A DNA stretch of 52,927 nucleotides from Dehalococcoidia bacterium (GTDB lineage Bacteria > Chloroflexota > Dehalococcoidia > UBA2979). The number at the start of each line of letters is the position of its first letter. Positions within the stretch are counted from its first letter, which is position 1. Under the pieces are notes generated by a model. That model was not told the DNA's origin, searched no databases, and was given only the letters and a program-made list of their open reading frames with translations. Shown here piece after piece: positions 16,408 to 24,993 of this stretch. The position numbers and the translations under genes were made by a program. The stretch covers positions 1-52,927 of the forward strand of contig SHYR01000006.1 of the NCBI GenBank assembly GCA_009692705.1. The letters run 5' to 3'.

Positions 16408-17256
16408 GTGGCAACGGAGGCCGTGATCGAAGCCGGCGACGCCACCTTCGAGGCGGAGGTGCTGGAGCGCTCGCGCGAGCTTCCTGTAGTGGTTGATTTC
16501 TGGGCGCCATGGTGCGGCCCGTGCCGCCTGATCGGCCCCATCCTCGAGCGGCTGGCGACGGAGTACGCGGGCCGCGTGCGACTGGTGAAGATCAACGTCG
16601 ACGACAGCCCCGCCGTGGCCGGGCGCTTCAACATCCACAGCATCCCGGAAGTGATGGCGTTCCGGGATGGGCGCGCCGTGAGCCAGTTCACCGGCGCGGT
16701 ACCGGAGCCGCAGGCACGCGCCTTCTTCGAGGCGCTGCTGCCCTCCCCCGCCGACGCGATGGCGCTGGAGGGCGCGCGGGCCGCCGCCGCGGGCCAACTG
16801 GACGCCGCTGGCCGCCACTACGGCGCAGCGCTGAAGGCCGACCCCGACCACCGCGCCGCGACCACCGGCCTGGCGGCGCTGGCGCTCACGGGCGGCGAGC
16901 TGGAGCGCGCGGAAGAGCTGGCATCGCGCTGGCCGGCGGAGCCCGCGGCCATGCGTGTGCTCGCGCAGGTGCACTTCCGCCGCGCGGCGGGTGACGGCGC
17001 CGACCGCGCGGAGCTGGAGTCGCACGTAGCGGCGGACCCCCGGGCCGCGGCGGCGCACTACCGGCTGGGCAACCTGCTGGCCGCCGCCGGCGAATGGGAG
17101 CCGGCGCTTGAGCGCCTGCTCGCCACCGTACGGCTCGACCGTCGCCTCGATGGCGACGGCGGGCGCCTGCGCATGCTCGATGCCTTCGCCGTACTCGGCG
17201 ATGCGCACCCGCTCACCAAGGAGTACCGGCGCCGCCTCAGCAACGTGCTGTTCTAG
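16408..17256 (+). CDS. Thioredoxin-TPR protein (YbbN/CnoX-like)
   Basis: The 282-residue protein starts at GTG 16408 behind GGAAGGG. The first 110 residues are a thioredoxin fold with VVVDFWAPWCGPCRLIGP (C36-x-x-C39) and the cis-Pro loop SIPEVMAFRDG. From about 120 onward are TPR-like helical repeats (DAMALEGARAAAAGQLDAAGRHYGAALKADPDHRAA and similar). This is the architecture of CnoX/YbbN co-chaperones that protect proteins during oxidative stress and hand them to chaperonins; whether it is a reductase or chaperone here is not known. No signal peptide, so cytoplasmic. A bidirectional hairpin separates it from the convergent permease gene. Confidence 0.85.
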   Translation: MATEAVIEAGDATFEAEVLERSRELPVVVDFWAPWCGPCRLIGPILERLATEYAGRVRLVKINVDDSPAVAGRFNIHSIPEVMAFRDGRAVSQFTGAVPEPQARAFFEALLPSPADAMALEGARAAAAGQLDAAGRHYGAALKADPDHRAATTGLAALALTGGELERAEELASRWPAEPAAMRVLAQVHFRRAAGDGADRAELESHVAADPRAAAAHYRLGNLLAAAGEWEPALERLLATVRLDRRLDGDGGRLRMLDAFAVLGDAHPLTKEYRRRLSNVLF

Positions 17257-17299
17257 CCCCGCGCGCGAAGCTCGGCGCACAACCTCGGCGCACAGCAGA

Positions 17300-17324
17300 G
17301 CAGCCGCCCCGGCCGGGCGGCTGC
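17300..17324. terminator. Bidirectional hairpin between convergent genes
   Basis: A perfect 10-bp stem GCAGCCGCCC / GGGCGGCTGC with a 5-nt loop lies between the thioredoxin-TPR gene and the dppC-like gene. The T-tract is weak. Confidence 0.6.
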
Positions 17325-17352
17325 GTGATCTTCGTTCGACCCCGAACGGTCG

Positions 17353-18276
17353 CTAGCGGCTGCCGCGCAGCCGGGGATCGAGCAGGTCGCGCAGGGAGTC
17401 GCCAAACATGTTGAACCCGAACACGGTGAAGGCGATGGCGACGCCGGGATAGACCGCCAGGCCGGGCTGGACGCGGAAGTACTGCCGTCCGTCCGTGCTC
17501 AGCATCTGCCCCCATGACGGGGTGCCGGCGGGGCCGAAGCCCAGGAAGCTCAGGCTCGCCTCCGAGAGGATGATCCCGGGCAACTCCACCGTGGCGGTGA
17601 TCAGGAGCAGCGGAAGGATGTTGGGGAGCACGTGCCTGAGCATGATGCGCAACGTGCTCGCGCCGCTCGCGTGCGCCGCCTCGACGTACGGCCTGCCACG
17701 CACGTCCAGCACCAGCGAGCGGATCACGCGCGATTGCGGTGCGATCCGCAGCAAAGCAAGCGCGACCAGCATTGCCACAGCGAGGTTGGTGCTCGTGCGC
17801 CGGGCAATCCCCAGGATGGTGATCAGGACGACTAGGCCCGGCATCGCGATCCAGGCATCGACGAAGCGCTGGATGATGGTGTCCACCCAGCCGCCTAGGT
17901 AGGCGCTGGTGAGTCCGATCGTGATCGAGAACGTCTTGCTGATCGCGACCGCGCCAAAGCCCATCAGCATCGAGAGCCGCGCTCCATAGATCAGCCGCGA
18001 CAGGATGTCTCGCCCGATGGCGTCGGTCCCCAGCCGATGCGCCGCGGTCGGCCCCTCCAGCGGGTGCTGGATATCGATCTGTCTATAGTTGTAGGGCGCG
18101 ATCAGCGGCGCGAAGATCGCCAATACGAGGAAGCCGACGACGAGCACCCCACCGATTGCGCCCAGCGGCCGCTGACGGATGAAGTTCCACGTACCGATGT
18201 ACGTCCGCTCGAAGAAAGAGCGGTCCGAAACCGATGCGCGCTCGCCGAGCGCGCCTACCGCCCTGGAACCAGCCAT
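17353..18276 (-). CDS. Peptide/nickel-type ABC transporter permease (DppC/OppC family)
   Basis: The 307-residue protein has an N-terminal OppC-like segment (RQRPLGAIGGVLVVGFLVLAIFAPLIAPY), a loop with HRLGTDAIGRDILSRLIYGARLSMLMG and further membrane segments. The EAA-type cytoplasmic loop is YVEAAHASGASTLRIMLRHVLPNI, which contacts the ATPase. It ends with GFNMFGDSLRDLLDPRLRG, the usual DppC ending. It pairs with the DppB-like gene 50 nt upstream. No ATPase or binding protein gene accompanies them here, so substrate and function are open. G+C is slightly lower than in neighbours. Confidence 0.87.
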   Translation of the reverse strand: MAGSRAVGALGERASVSDRSFFERTYIGTWNFIRQRPLGAIGGVLVVGFLVLAIFAPLIAPYNYRQIDIQHPLEGPTAAHRLGTDAIGRDILSRLIYGARLSMLMGFGAVAISKTFSITIGLTSAYLGGWVDTIIQRFVDAWIAMPGLVVLITILGIARRTSTNLAVAMLVALALLRIAPQSRVIRSLVLDVRGRPYVEAAHASGASTLRIMLRHVLPNILPLLLITATVELPGIILSEASLSFLGFGPAGTPSWGQMLSTDGRQYFRVQPGLAVYPGVAIAFTVFGFNMFGDSLRDLLDPRLRGSR

Positions 18277-18326
18277 CGCGCGCTTCCCCTCCGCCGCTCC
18301 ACGTCCCGGCTATGCCCGCAGGCCCG

Positions 18327-19289
18327 CTAGCGCAGCCGGATGCGTGGATCGATGAAGCTGTAGGACATGTCCACCAGCGTATTCGCGGTGACGATCATCA
18401 GGGCGAACGTCACATTGATCGCCTGGATCACCGGGTAGTCGAGCGTGTTCGTCGCCTGCACCAGGTAATTCCCCATCCCCGGCAGCACGAAGATGATCTC
18501 GAACAGCGCGGTGCCGGCCACCAGGCCCGGCAGTCCCAGGCCAATGATGGTCACGATCGGGATCAGCGCGTTGCGGAGTGCGTGCTTCAGCACCACCGCG
18601 CGCTCCGTGAGGCCCTTCGAGCGCGCGGTGCGCACGTAGTCCTGCCTCAGTACCTCCAGCATCTGCCCCCGCATGATGCGCACCAGGCCGCCGGACGGCG
18701 TCAGCCCGATCAGCAGCGCCGGCAGCAGCATGATCTTGATGTGCGCGATCGGATCCTCCCACAGGTAGGCGAAGTGCAACGGGGGTGCCCACCTGAACCA
18801 TATTGATCCGAACACGATGATCATGATGGCCACCCAGAACGATGGCACGGAGGAACTCCCGACCGCATACATGCGCAGCGCGTAGTCCGGCCATCGGTTT
18901 TGCAGCAACGCAGCCGTGATCCCCATCGGGACGGCGATGAACACCGACGCCGTCAGCCCCACGAGGCCAAGCGTCAGCGATACCGGGAGCCGCTGCCGCA
19001 CCTCAAGCAAGATCGAGCGACCACTGCGCAGCGAGACCCCGATGTCCCCTGTCAGCATGCCGCCGACCCATCGCCCGTACTGCTCGACGACGCCCACCTT
19101 CAGCCCGTACTCCTCGCGCAGTTGCTCTTTGAGCGCGGGATCGCCCGAGCCGTACTCCGCCGTGAGCAGGTCCACGATGTCACCGTAGAAGAGCGGCACC
19201 ACCACCCGCAGCCCCGTGAACACGATCATGGTCACGATCCAGATCGTGACCGCACCCAGAACCACCCGCCGCAGGAGGTACTGTCCCAT
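18327..19289 (-). CDS. Peptide/nickel-type ABC transporter permease (DppB/OppB family)
   Basis: This 320-residue membrane protein has the DppB start YLLRRVVLGAVTIWIVTMIVF and a periplasmic region. It also shows GDIGVSLRSGRSILLEVRQRLPVSL, the EAA loop QDYVRTARSKGLTERAVVLKHALRNALIPI, and the end NTLVDMSYSFIDPRIRLR. It forms the permease heterodimer with the following DppC-like gene. The ATG lies behind an unclear ribosome site. A TAGAGT box and a 10-bp tandem repeat (CTACAGCAGC twice) lie 50-75 nt upstream. The operon lacks the usual substrate-binding and ATPase genes within the window. Confidence 0.87.
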   Translation of the reverse strand: MGQYLLRRVVLGAVTIWIVTMIVFTGLRVVVPLFYGDIVDLLTAEYGSGDPALKEQLREEYGLKVGVVEQYGRWVGGMLTGDIGVSLRSGRSILLEVRQRLPVSLTLGLVGLTASVFIAVPMGITAALLQNRWPDYALRMYAVGSSSVPSFWVAIMIIVFGSIWFRWAPPLHFAYLWEDPIAHIKIMLLPALLIGLTPSGGLVRIMRGQMLEVLRQDYVRTARSKGLTERAVVLKHALRNALIPIVTIIGLGLPGLVAGTALFEIIFVLPGMGNYLVQATNTLDYPVIQAINVTFALMIVTANTLVDMSYSFIDPRIRLR

Positions 19290-19342
19290 CGCACCTGCTC
19301 CCGGCCGCTCGCAGCCGGCACGGGGCCAGCTCGCGGATCACT

Positions 19343-19362
19343 CTACAGCAGCCTACAGCAGC
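19343..19362. repeat. 10-bp tandem repeat upstream of dppB-like gene
   Basis: CTACAGCAGC occurs twice in a row. The minus-strand TAGAGT at its edge may be the dppB -10. The rest of 19290-19512 shows only a short ACGCT...AGCGT inverted repeat and no gene I can support. Confidence 0.5.
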
Positions 19363-19512
19363 ACATGCCGCGCCGCGTGGATGCCGGTGGCGAATCTGCC
19401 GCGGTGCACGTACCGTTGGACGCTGATAACAGAGCGTTGGCGTACGTTGTAGCGTCCACGCATCGCCGCCGTCAACCTGGAACACCATCAACCGCGCAGT
19501 TGTGCTCGCGAA

Positions 19513-20401
19513 ACGAGCGGCCGCGGCGTCGCCCGCACGATCGAGGTGCCGCTGCTGATCAGCGCGGACGGCGTCCACTCGACGGTGGCACGCGTGCTCG
19601 GCCGGCGCTCTTCGCGCGAGGTCGTGCGTGCGCTCGGCGCCGAGCTGCGCATGGCGCCCGCGATGCCCGGCATGGTGGAGCTGGTCGTCGATCGCGAGCT
19701 GCTGCCGGGTTGGTTCGCATGGTCGATCCCGCTCGGCCCGGACCGCGTGCGCGTCGGCGTCGGCACCACCGCCGACATCCCGCCCGCCCGGCTGCTGGCT
19801 GCCCTGCGCGGCCTCTTCGCGGCCCAGTTCGCGGCCGAGCCGGAGCCCGGCAGCTACTCAGCGGGCCTGATCCAGCTGTGGGCGCCCGGCAACGTCATCA
19901 ACGACGGCGTGATGCTGGTGGGCGACGCCGCTGGGCAGGTCAAGCCATCCACGGGCGGCGGCATCCACAGCGGGCTCGTCGGCGCGCACCACGCCGCCCG
20001 CCAGGCGGTGCACGCCCATGCGCGCGGCGCCTTCGACCGCGGGGCGCTGCGCGACTACGAGCGCCGCTGGCACGTGGAGCTCGGCAGCGAGTTCCGCAAC
20101 CTCAACAGCCTGCGCTCGATCTACGTGCGCCTCGGCCAGCGCCGGTTCAAGGCCCTGGTCGGCGCGTTCGGACACCCTGCGCTCGGCCGCATCATCGCGG
20201 AGCAGGGCGACATCGACTTCCCCTCGCACATGTTCGGGAGCCTGGTGCGGGCCGCGCCCTCACTGCTCGCGCTCGCGGGCGGGCGAGCGGGCGCTGCACC
20301 CGCTCCGGCGCGCCTTCGAGGGCGACCTGCCACGCGCCCGGATGGCCGCGGGGGGCCCCGGCGCCGTCCCGCCCGCGGGCGCCGGTTCCACCGGCGGCTA
20401 G
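19513..20401 (+). pseudogene. Truncated, frameshifted geranylgeranyl reductase-family flavoprotein
   Basis: What remains starts inside the FAD domain (VPLLISADGVHSTVARVLG, the GD-like motif) and includes MVELVVDRELLPGWFAWSIPL. It also has the second FAD motif VMLVGDAAGQVKPSTGGGIHSGLVGA and a C-terminal helical cap. The N-terminal GxGxxG Rossmann region is missing: the sequence upstream of about 19513 shows no homology. Near 20277 a tandem GGGC duplication shifts the frame; the natural ending ERALHPLRRAFEGDLPRARMA...TGG then stops at TAG 20401. The intact family reduces isoprenoid double bonds, for example in menaquinone or lipid side chains. With no nucleotide-binding fold and a broken C-terminus it is very unlikely to work. 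Confidence 0.75.
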
Positions 20402-20421
20402 CGGGCTGCCGTGCCATCTTC

Positions 20422-20449
20422 GTATGATGCTCAGCATGTCAGTATGATG
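20422..20449 (+). repeat. GTATGATG direct repeats (candidate tandem -10 boxes or operator)
   Basis: GTATGATG at 20422-20429 and 20442-20449, a period of exactly 20 bp (two helical turns), upstream of the aldolase gene. Each contains a TATGAT -10-like box. Confidence 0.4.
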
Positions 20450-20496
20450 GTCGCCACGGGGGGCCAGCGCGGGGGAGCTGAGGACGTAGCAGCGCC

Positions 20497-21183
20497 ATGG
20501 ACATCTTCTTGGACACGGCCGACCAGCAACAGGTGCGCCGCTGGATGGACTACGGCGTAGTCGACGGCGTCACCACCAACCCCACGATCATGCGCCGCAA
20601 CGGCGTGGGCGACATCGAACGCCACAGCCGCGAGCTCGCCCGCCTGATCGACCCCCGCCCGCTCAGCGTCGAGGTCACGACCAATGACCACGACGAGATG
20701 CTGCGCGAGGCGCGCGTGCTGGCGAAGCTTGCGTCGAACATCGTGGTCAAGATCCCCGTCATCAACGAGCAGGGGCTGCCCTCGCTCGCCGTCATCCGCC
20801 AGCTCAGCGAAGAGCGCGTGCGCGTGAACGTCACCGCCATCATGTCGTTCGGCCAGGTCATGCTCGCGGCGAAGGCGGGCGCCACCTACGTCAGCATCTT
20901 CGCCGGCCGTGTCGCCGACGAAGGCGGCGACGCAGCCGCCGTGATCCGCCGCTCCGCCGCCTGGCTCGCACGCTGGAACACGCCCGCGCGCATCATCGTC
21001 GGCAGCGTGCGCGAGCCGGCGAACGTGCAGGACGCCGCCGAGGCGGGCGCGCACATCATTACGATTCCGCCCGCGCTGCTCGAGAAGCTGATCGACCACC
21101 GCTACTCGCGCGATACCGTGCGCGGGTTCAACGAGGATGCCCGGGCGGCGCTCGCGGAATCGGCGCTCCGCGCCTCCACCTAG
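20497..21183 (+). CDS. Transaldolase / fructose-6-phosphate aldolase-like protein
   Basis: The 228-residue protein matches the short transaldolase subfamily (TalC/FSA). It begins MDIFLDTADQQQVRRWMDYGVVDGVTTNPTIM, with the substrate-binding TTNP loop. The Schiff-base lysine is K85 in NIVVKIPVINEQG. Further motifs are VNVTAIMSFGQVMLAAKAGATYVSIFAGRVADEG and IIVGSVREPANVQDAAEAGAHIITIPP. It forms or cleaves a C-C bond between sugar or ketol units, but enzymes of this group differ in activity (transaldolase, FSA or sulfosugar pathways), so the true substrate is uncertain. ATG has a GGGGGAGCTGAGGA stretch upstream. The sugar nucleotidyltransferase follows 23 nt after its TAG. Confidence 0.82.
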   Translation: MDIFLDTADQQQVRRWMDYGVVDGVTTNPTIMRRNGVGDIERHSRELARLIDPRPLSVEVTTNDHDEMLREARVLAKLASNIVVKIPVINEQGLPSLAVIRQLSEERVRVNVTAIMSFGQVMLAAKAGATYVSIFAGRVADEGGDAAAVIRRSAAWLARWNTPARIIVGSVREPANVQDAAEAGAHIITIPPALLEKLIDHRYSRDTVRGFNEDARAALAESALRAST

Positions 21184-21206
21184 GGCGCGCGGCCGCGGGC
21201 GCATCG

Positions 21207-21934
21207 ATGCAGGCCGTGATCCTCGCCGGCGGGCTCTGCACCCGGCTGGGCCCGCTCACCACCGACCGGCCGAAGGCGCTAGTCGAGGTCTGCGGGCGGC
21301 CCTTCATCGACTACCAGCTGGCGCTGCTCGCGCGCTCCGGCGTGCGCTCGGTGGTGCTCTGCACCGGGCACCTCGGTGCGCTAATCGAGGCGCACGTTGG
21401 CGACGGCGCGGCGCACGGCCTCCGCGTCGCCTACTCGCGCGAGGGCGAGCAACTGCTCGGGATCCCGGGCGCGCTGCGCGCCGCCCTGCCGCTGCTGGGC
21501 GAGCGCTTCTTCGTCACCTACGGCGACGCCTACCTCGCACTCGACTACGGCACCGCGGCGCAGGCCTTCGAGCCGGGCACCGCGCTCGCGATGGTGGCGG
21601 TGACGCGCAACCGCGACCCTCACCATCGCAACGAGGTGCGCGTGGAGGCGAGGCTGGTCACCGCCTTCGACAAGCCGCACGCCGGCCCCGGCTTCCAGTT
21701 CCTGAACTACGGCGTCACCTTCATGCGCCGCGAGGCGCTGGCGCGGGTCCCCGCCGGTGGCGGATGGACGGAGCACAATCTCTACCGCAGCCTGATCGCC
21801 GAGCACTCGCTGCGCGCGTACGAAACCGACGCTCCCGTGCTGGAGATTGGACGGCCCAAGGGGCTCAGACGGTTCACGGGCTCGTGCGGCGAGGCGAGGT
21901 GGCGGCCCCGCCCGCCATCGGGGTGGAAGCATGA
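21207..21934 (+). pseudogene. Sugar-phosphate nucleotidyltransferase, frameshifted near its C-terminus
   Basis: The start MQAVILAGGLCTRLGPLTTDRPKALVEVCGRPFI is the nucleotide-binding signature of NDP-sugar pyrophosphorylases. FFVTYGDAYLALDYG carries the metal-binding Asp. Function would be activating a sugar phosphate for glycan synthesis. After LEIGRPKGLRRF (about 21875) the frame loses one base in a G-run. The natural end, LVRRGEVAAPPAIGVEA, stops at 21934. Read straight, the frame would run on to 22532 across an opposing gene, giving a 441-residue shadow. ATGA at 21931 could begin a further gene (MTVRDPGQSPVPAASSS) that dies within about 20 codons. Only the last 20 residues are affected, so activity may survive. 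Confidence 0.65.
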
Positions 21935-21994
21935 CGGTACGCGATCCCGGGCAATCGCCCGTGCCGGCCGCGAGCAGCTCGACGTGGCGAGCGG

Positions 21995-22697
21995 TCAATC
22001 GAGTAGGTCGAGCAGGTCGAGCAAGTCAGTCAGCCGCTCGATCACCGCGTCCGGCGGCGGCTCCACCGCGCCGTCATGCGCGGCGGCTCCGCGCCGCGGC
22101 AGCCAGACCGCCGCGAACCCGGCCGCCTGCGCGCCGGTGATGTCCGCCGACAGCGAGTCGCCCACGTGCAGCGCCGCCGCCGCCGGCACGCCGGCACGCC
22201 GGCCAGCGCGCTCGCACGATCGAAGATCGCGCGCTCCGGCTTGCGCGCTCCAATCTCCTCCGAGATCAGCACGTGGTCGACCAGCCGGTCGAGCGCGAAA
22301 CGCTCGACTTGGCGCGCTGCAACACCGCCGGCCCGTTGGTGACGATCGCCGTGCGGTGGCACCATCGCGCCCGCGCCAGCACCTCCAGCGCACCATCCAT
22401 GAGCGTGACGACTTCCAGCAGCCGGGAGTTGTAGGCGTCGCGGATCGCGCCGGCGTGGGTGTACTCGAAGCCAATGTCGAGTGCCGCGAACAGCGCCGGC
22501 AGCCGCCCGCCGACCACCGGGTCGACGCATAGCAGGCGGTCGCGCATGGCGCGCGTTGCCGCCGGGTCGCGCGGGCCCAGCAGCGCCGCGCGCTCGAGCG
22601 CGCAATCGAGCCGGGTGGGCGCGACGGCCTCAGTGTCGATCAGCGTGTCGTCAAGGTCGAAGCAGACCAGTCGCACGGTGCGGCGCAGGCGGCTCAC
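21995..22697 (-). pseudogene. HAD-superfamily phosphatase, two frameshifts
   Basis: GTG 22697 (overlapping the SDR stop by GTGA) begins a HAD hydrolase with the nucleophile motif VCFDLDDTLIDTE. It continues to TAIVTNGPAVLQRAK (motif II), shifts near 22310 to VERFALDRLVDHVLISEEIGARKPERAIFDRA (motif III Lys), and shifts again at 22185-22200 to LHVGDSLSADITGAQAAGFAAVWLPR (motif IV). The second break is an exact tandem duplication of GGCACGCC; the first is loss of one base. All catalytic motifs are still encoded but in three frames. The C-terminus ends in LTDLLDLLDLLD, a 9-nt repeat. Intact relatives dephosphorylate small metabolites. Confidence 0.72.
22185..22200. repeat. 8-bp tandem duplication causing a frameshift in the HAD gene
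   Basis: GGCACGCC twice in a row. Removing one copy restores the HAD reading frame. Confidence 0.7.
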
Positions 22698-23494
22698 CGC
22701 TCGAAGCCGCCCGGCTGGCGCAGCACCGCGTTCCACGACGCGGCGTCGAAGCCGCCATCGAGGTGGATCGTCTGGCCCACGAGCATCGGCGCCTCGTCTG
22801 AGCACAGCCACGCCACGGCCGCCGCCACGTCTTGCGGCCGCACGTTGCGCCCGGCCGGCACGTGCGGCCGCACGCGCCCGGCGACCTCCGTCCGGTAAGC
22901 GTGCTCACCTTCCGAACCTTCCACCCAGCCTGCGGAAACAGCGTTGACGCGGATGCCGCGTGGTGCCAGCTCAACCGCGAGGTAGATCGTCAGCGAGGCG
23001 AGGGCGCCCTTGCTGACGCCGACGGCGGCGTAGTCGGGCATGTAATGGAATGCCCCCGGGGAGAGCAGGTTCACGATCGCCCCGCCGCCCCGCCGCTCCA
23101 TCATCGCCACTGCCTGCTGGCTGGCCTGCCACGGCCCGAAGAGATTGACGTCCATCGTCGCGCGCAGGTGCTTCGGGCGCTGCTCCAGCGCCGGGCGCGG
23201 ACGCTCCAGCCCGCGCGCGGCGTTGTTGACCAAGATGTCCAGACCGCCCGCAGCCTCGACACGCTGGAAGAGCGCCGACAACTGGTCCGCGTCGCCGACG
23301 TCGGCGCGCATCACCAGCGCTTCCACCCCCAGCGCGCGGCACTCGGCGGCTGTAGCCTCGGCGGCCTGCTCCGAGCGCGCGTAGTTCACGACCAGGTGCA
23401 CACCCTCGGCTGCCAGCCGCAGCGCGATCGCGCGCCCGATGCCGCGCGAGGCGCCGAGCACGACCGCGCGCTTGCCCCGCAGCGAGGGATACAT
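22694..23494 (-). CDS. Short-chain dehydrogenase/reductase, enoyl-ACP reductase-like
   Basis: The 266-residue SDR has the cofactor motif VVLGASRGIGRAIALRL and NNAARG (NNAG-like). Its active site is less standard: Ser in NLLSPGAFHYMPDYAAVGVSKGAL, with Tyr-x6-Lys reading Y-AAVGVS-K. The C-terminus RVNAVSAGWVEG and MLVGQTIHLDGGF are typical. The pattern resembles FabL/FabI-like or 3-oxoacyl-ACP reductase proteins, but the substrate is open. ATG 23494 lies 6 nt after a GATACT box, so the transcript is probably leaderless. The HAD gene is coupled downstream by a 4-nt overlap. Confidence 0.82.
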   Translation of the reverse strand: MYPSLRGKRAVVLGASRGIGRAIALRLAAEGVHLVVNYARSEQAAEATAAECRALGVEALVMRADVGDADQLSALFQRVEAAGGLDILVNNAARGLERPRPALEQRPKHLRATMDVNLFGPWQASQQAVAMMERRGGGAIVNLLSPGAFHYMPDYAAVGVSKGALASLTIYLAVELAPRGIRVNAVSAGWVEGSEGEHAYRTEVAGRVRPHVPAGRNVRPQDVAAAVAWLCSDEAPMLVGQTIHLDGGFDAASWNAVLRQPGGFER

Positions 23495-23500
23495 GCACGC

Positions 23501-23506
23501 AGTATC
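23501..23506 (-). promoter_or_regulatory. -10 box, leaderless start of the SDR gene
   Basis: GATACT, GCGTGC, then ATG at 23494. Confidence 0.4.
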
Positions 23507-23716
23507 CGCCGCGGCCCGCGCGGGACGCCAGCGGCTGGGGCGTGCAGGCGCTGGGCGTTCCCGCGCTCTCCCGGGGGCCCTCCGCCCAGGTGCATCTCTC
23601 AGATACGCTTGAGAGCGCCGAGCATCGCAGGGATTGACAGTCGCGCGCGCGCGTTCCCAAGAATCGAACGCAAGCATTCGATCGTGCGCCCGCGCGCCCG
23701 GGCCGGAGGCCAGCAG

Positions 23717-24552
23717 ATGGGGTTCACCCGCTCGCGTCGCTCGTTCGGTGCGCTGCTCGCGGTGCTCGGTGCGCTGGTGCTGCTCGCGATCGCCCTGCGC
23801 CCGGCAGCTGGGGCACGGCCTACGGCCAGACCGCCGGCACCGCGACCCCGACACCGACGCCAACCCCGACCGCCACGACCGTGAGCGGGACCACAGGCGG
23901 CACGGTCAAGATCGACAACGCCGGCACGGTCGGGCTCGGCGTGATGCTGCCCCCCCCCGGCTCCAGTGACACCGCCGTGATCGTGGCGTTCACGCCGGTG
24001 TCGTCCTCCACCATGACCGCGGCGGGCATCCAGGCGGCCGTGCTGCCGCCCGGGGTCCTGTCCCTGCCCACCAGCGGCGCCGCCGCCAGCTTCTTCCAGC
24101 TCGAGATGAAAAGCGCCACCTCCGGCCAGACGGTCACGCTCGGCCAGCTCCTCTCCATCAACATCACGGTCCCCCCGGACGTGCTGGCGCTGGCTGGCGG
24201 CAACGCCGGGAACGTCGGCCTGGAGCGCTACAACGCCACCACCGGCCTGTGGGAGGCGGTGACGTGCACGTCGACCAGCGCCACCGAGCTGAACTGCCTC
24301 ACGGATCACCTCTCGCTATGGGCGGTGGTGATCAAGACCGTCAAGCCGGGCCAGACTACCCCGAGCCAGCCCGCCGTGACCCCGGCGGCGCCGGCGCTGA
24401 TCAAGCCCAACCAGACCACCACGCCACCATCGGCGCCGGCGCCGCCCACCGGCTTGGAGCCAAGCACGGGCCAACGCTCGTCGCCATACGCGCTGCTCGC
24501 GCTGGTCAGCGCCGCTGTGCTGCTCGCCGCCGCCGGTGGCGTCGCGCTGTAG
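23717..24552 (+). pseudogene. Secreted, C-terminally anchored surface protein with one frameshift
   Basis: ATG 23717 has GGAGG 7 nt upstream and encodes a signal sequence, RRSFGALLAVLGALVLLAIALRPAA. One base appears to be missing near 23806. The other frame then continues GTAYGQTAGTATPTPTPTPTATTVSG, a Thr-Pro linker, and a beta-rich domain (VKIDNAGTVGLGVMLPPPGSSDTAVIVAF onward) with a Cys pair in CTSTSATELNCLTDH. A Pro-rich stalk and a final membrane helix (LLALVSAAVLLAAAGGVAL) follow. The ORF track splits it. No family is recognised. It may be a single-base sequence error in a functional wall or membrane protein. Confidence 0.6.
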
Positions 24553-24618
24553 CGCCTGCACCACAGGCACCTGCGCCTGCACCACCGCTAGCGCGAACCC
24601 GCGTAGACACGCAGACCG

Positions 24619-24647
24619 CACGGGAGTGGGCGATCGCCCCTCCCGTG
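24619..24647. terminator. Bidirectional hairpin between convergent genes
   Basis: CACGGGAG and CTCCCGTG form an 8-bp stem enclosing GGGC-GATC-GCCC. It sits between the surface-protein gene (+) and the 96-residue gene (-). Confidence 0.6.
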
Positions 24648-24679
24648 TCGCGCTCAGCGCCCCGGCGCGAAACAGCCGA

Positions 24680-24970
24680 CTAGTCGACGAGCCGCCTCAG
24701 CAGCGCCTTCAGCCGCGGTGCGCGGTCCAGCTCGGCGCGCAGGCGCGACAGTTCGCGCTCGTTGACGATCAGCGGGCGCCGCTCCAGCTCTCCGTCTTCG
24801 CTGCTGTAGGCGGCGAAGCGGATCGCAAGCTGCCCGCGGCGCTCGCCCTGCTCGTAGCTGAGCAACTGCAGCGCGGGCTCGTGCAGCCCGCCCTCGATCG
24901 TGGCTTCCTCGATCACGTGGCCGGAGCCCCATGGCAAGGCGAAGGCCCGCGGTACGCGTCGCTCAGGCAT
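24680..24970 (-). CDS. Small hypothetical protein after the aminotransferases
   Basis: This 96-residue protein starts 23 nt after the upstream aminotransferase stop, so it is likely co-transcribed. It reads as a mixed alpha/beta domain: VIEEATIEGGLHEPALQLLSYEQGERRGQLAIRFAAYSSEDGELERRPLIVNERELSRLRAELDRAPRLKALLRRLVD. That is three strands with a charged C-terminal helix. No signal peptide or membrane segment. I do not recognise the family. Codon usage matches its neighbours. Confidence 0.65.
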   Translation of the reverse strand: MPERRVPRAFALPWGSGHVIEEATIEGGLHEPALQLLSYEQGERRGQLAIRFAAYSSEDGELERRPLIVNERELSRLRAELDRAPRLKALLRRLVD

Positions 24971-24993
24971 CGGCAGCCCCCTGGTGCGTGGCG

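Noticed and set aside
21935-22532. Extension of the nucleotidyltransferase to 441 residues
   Set aside because: Low-complexity Ser/Arg sequence antisense to the HAD gene; arises from the frameshift near 21878.
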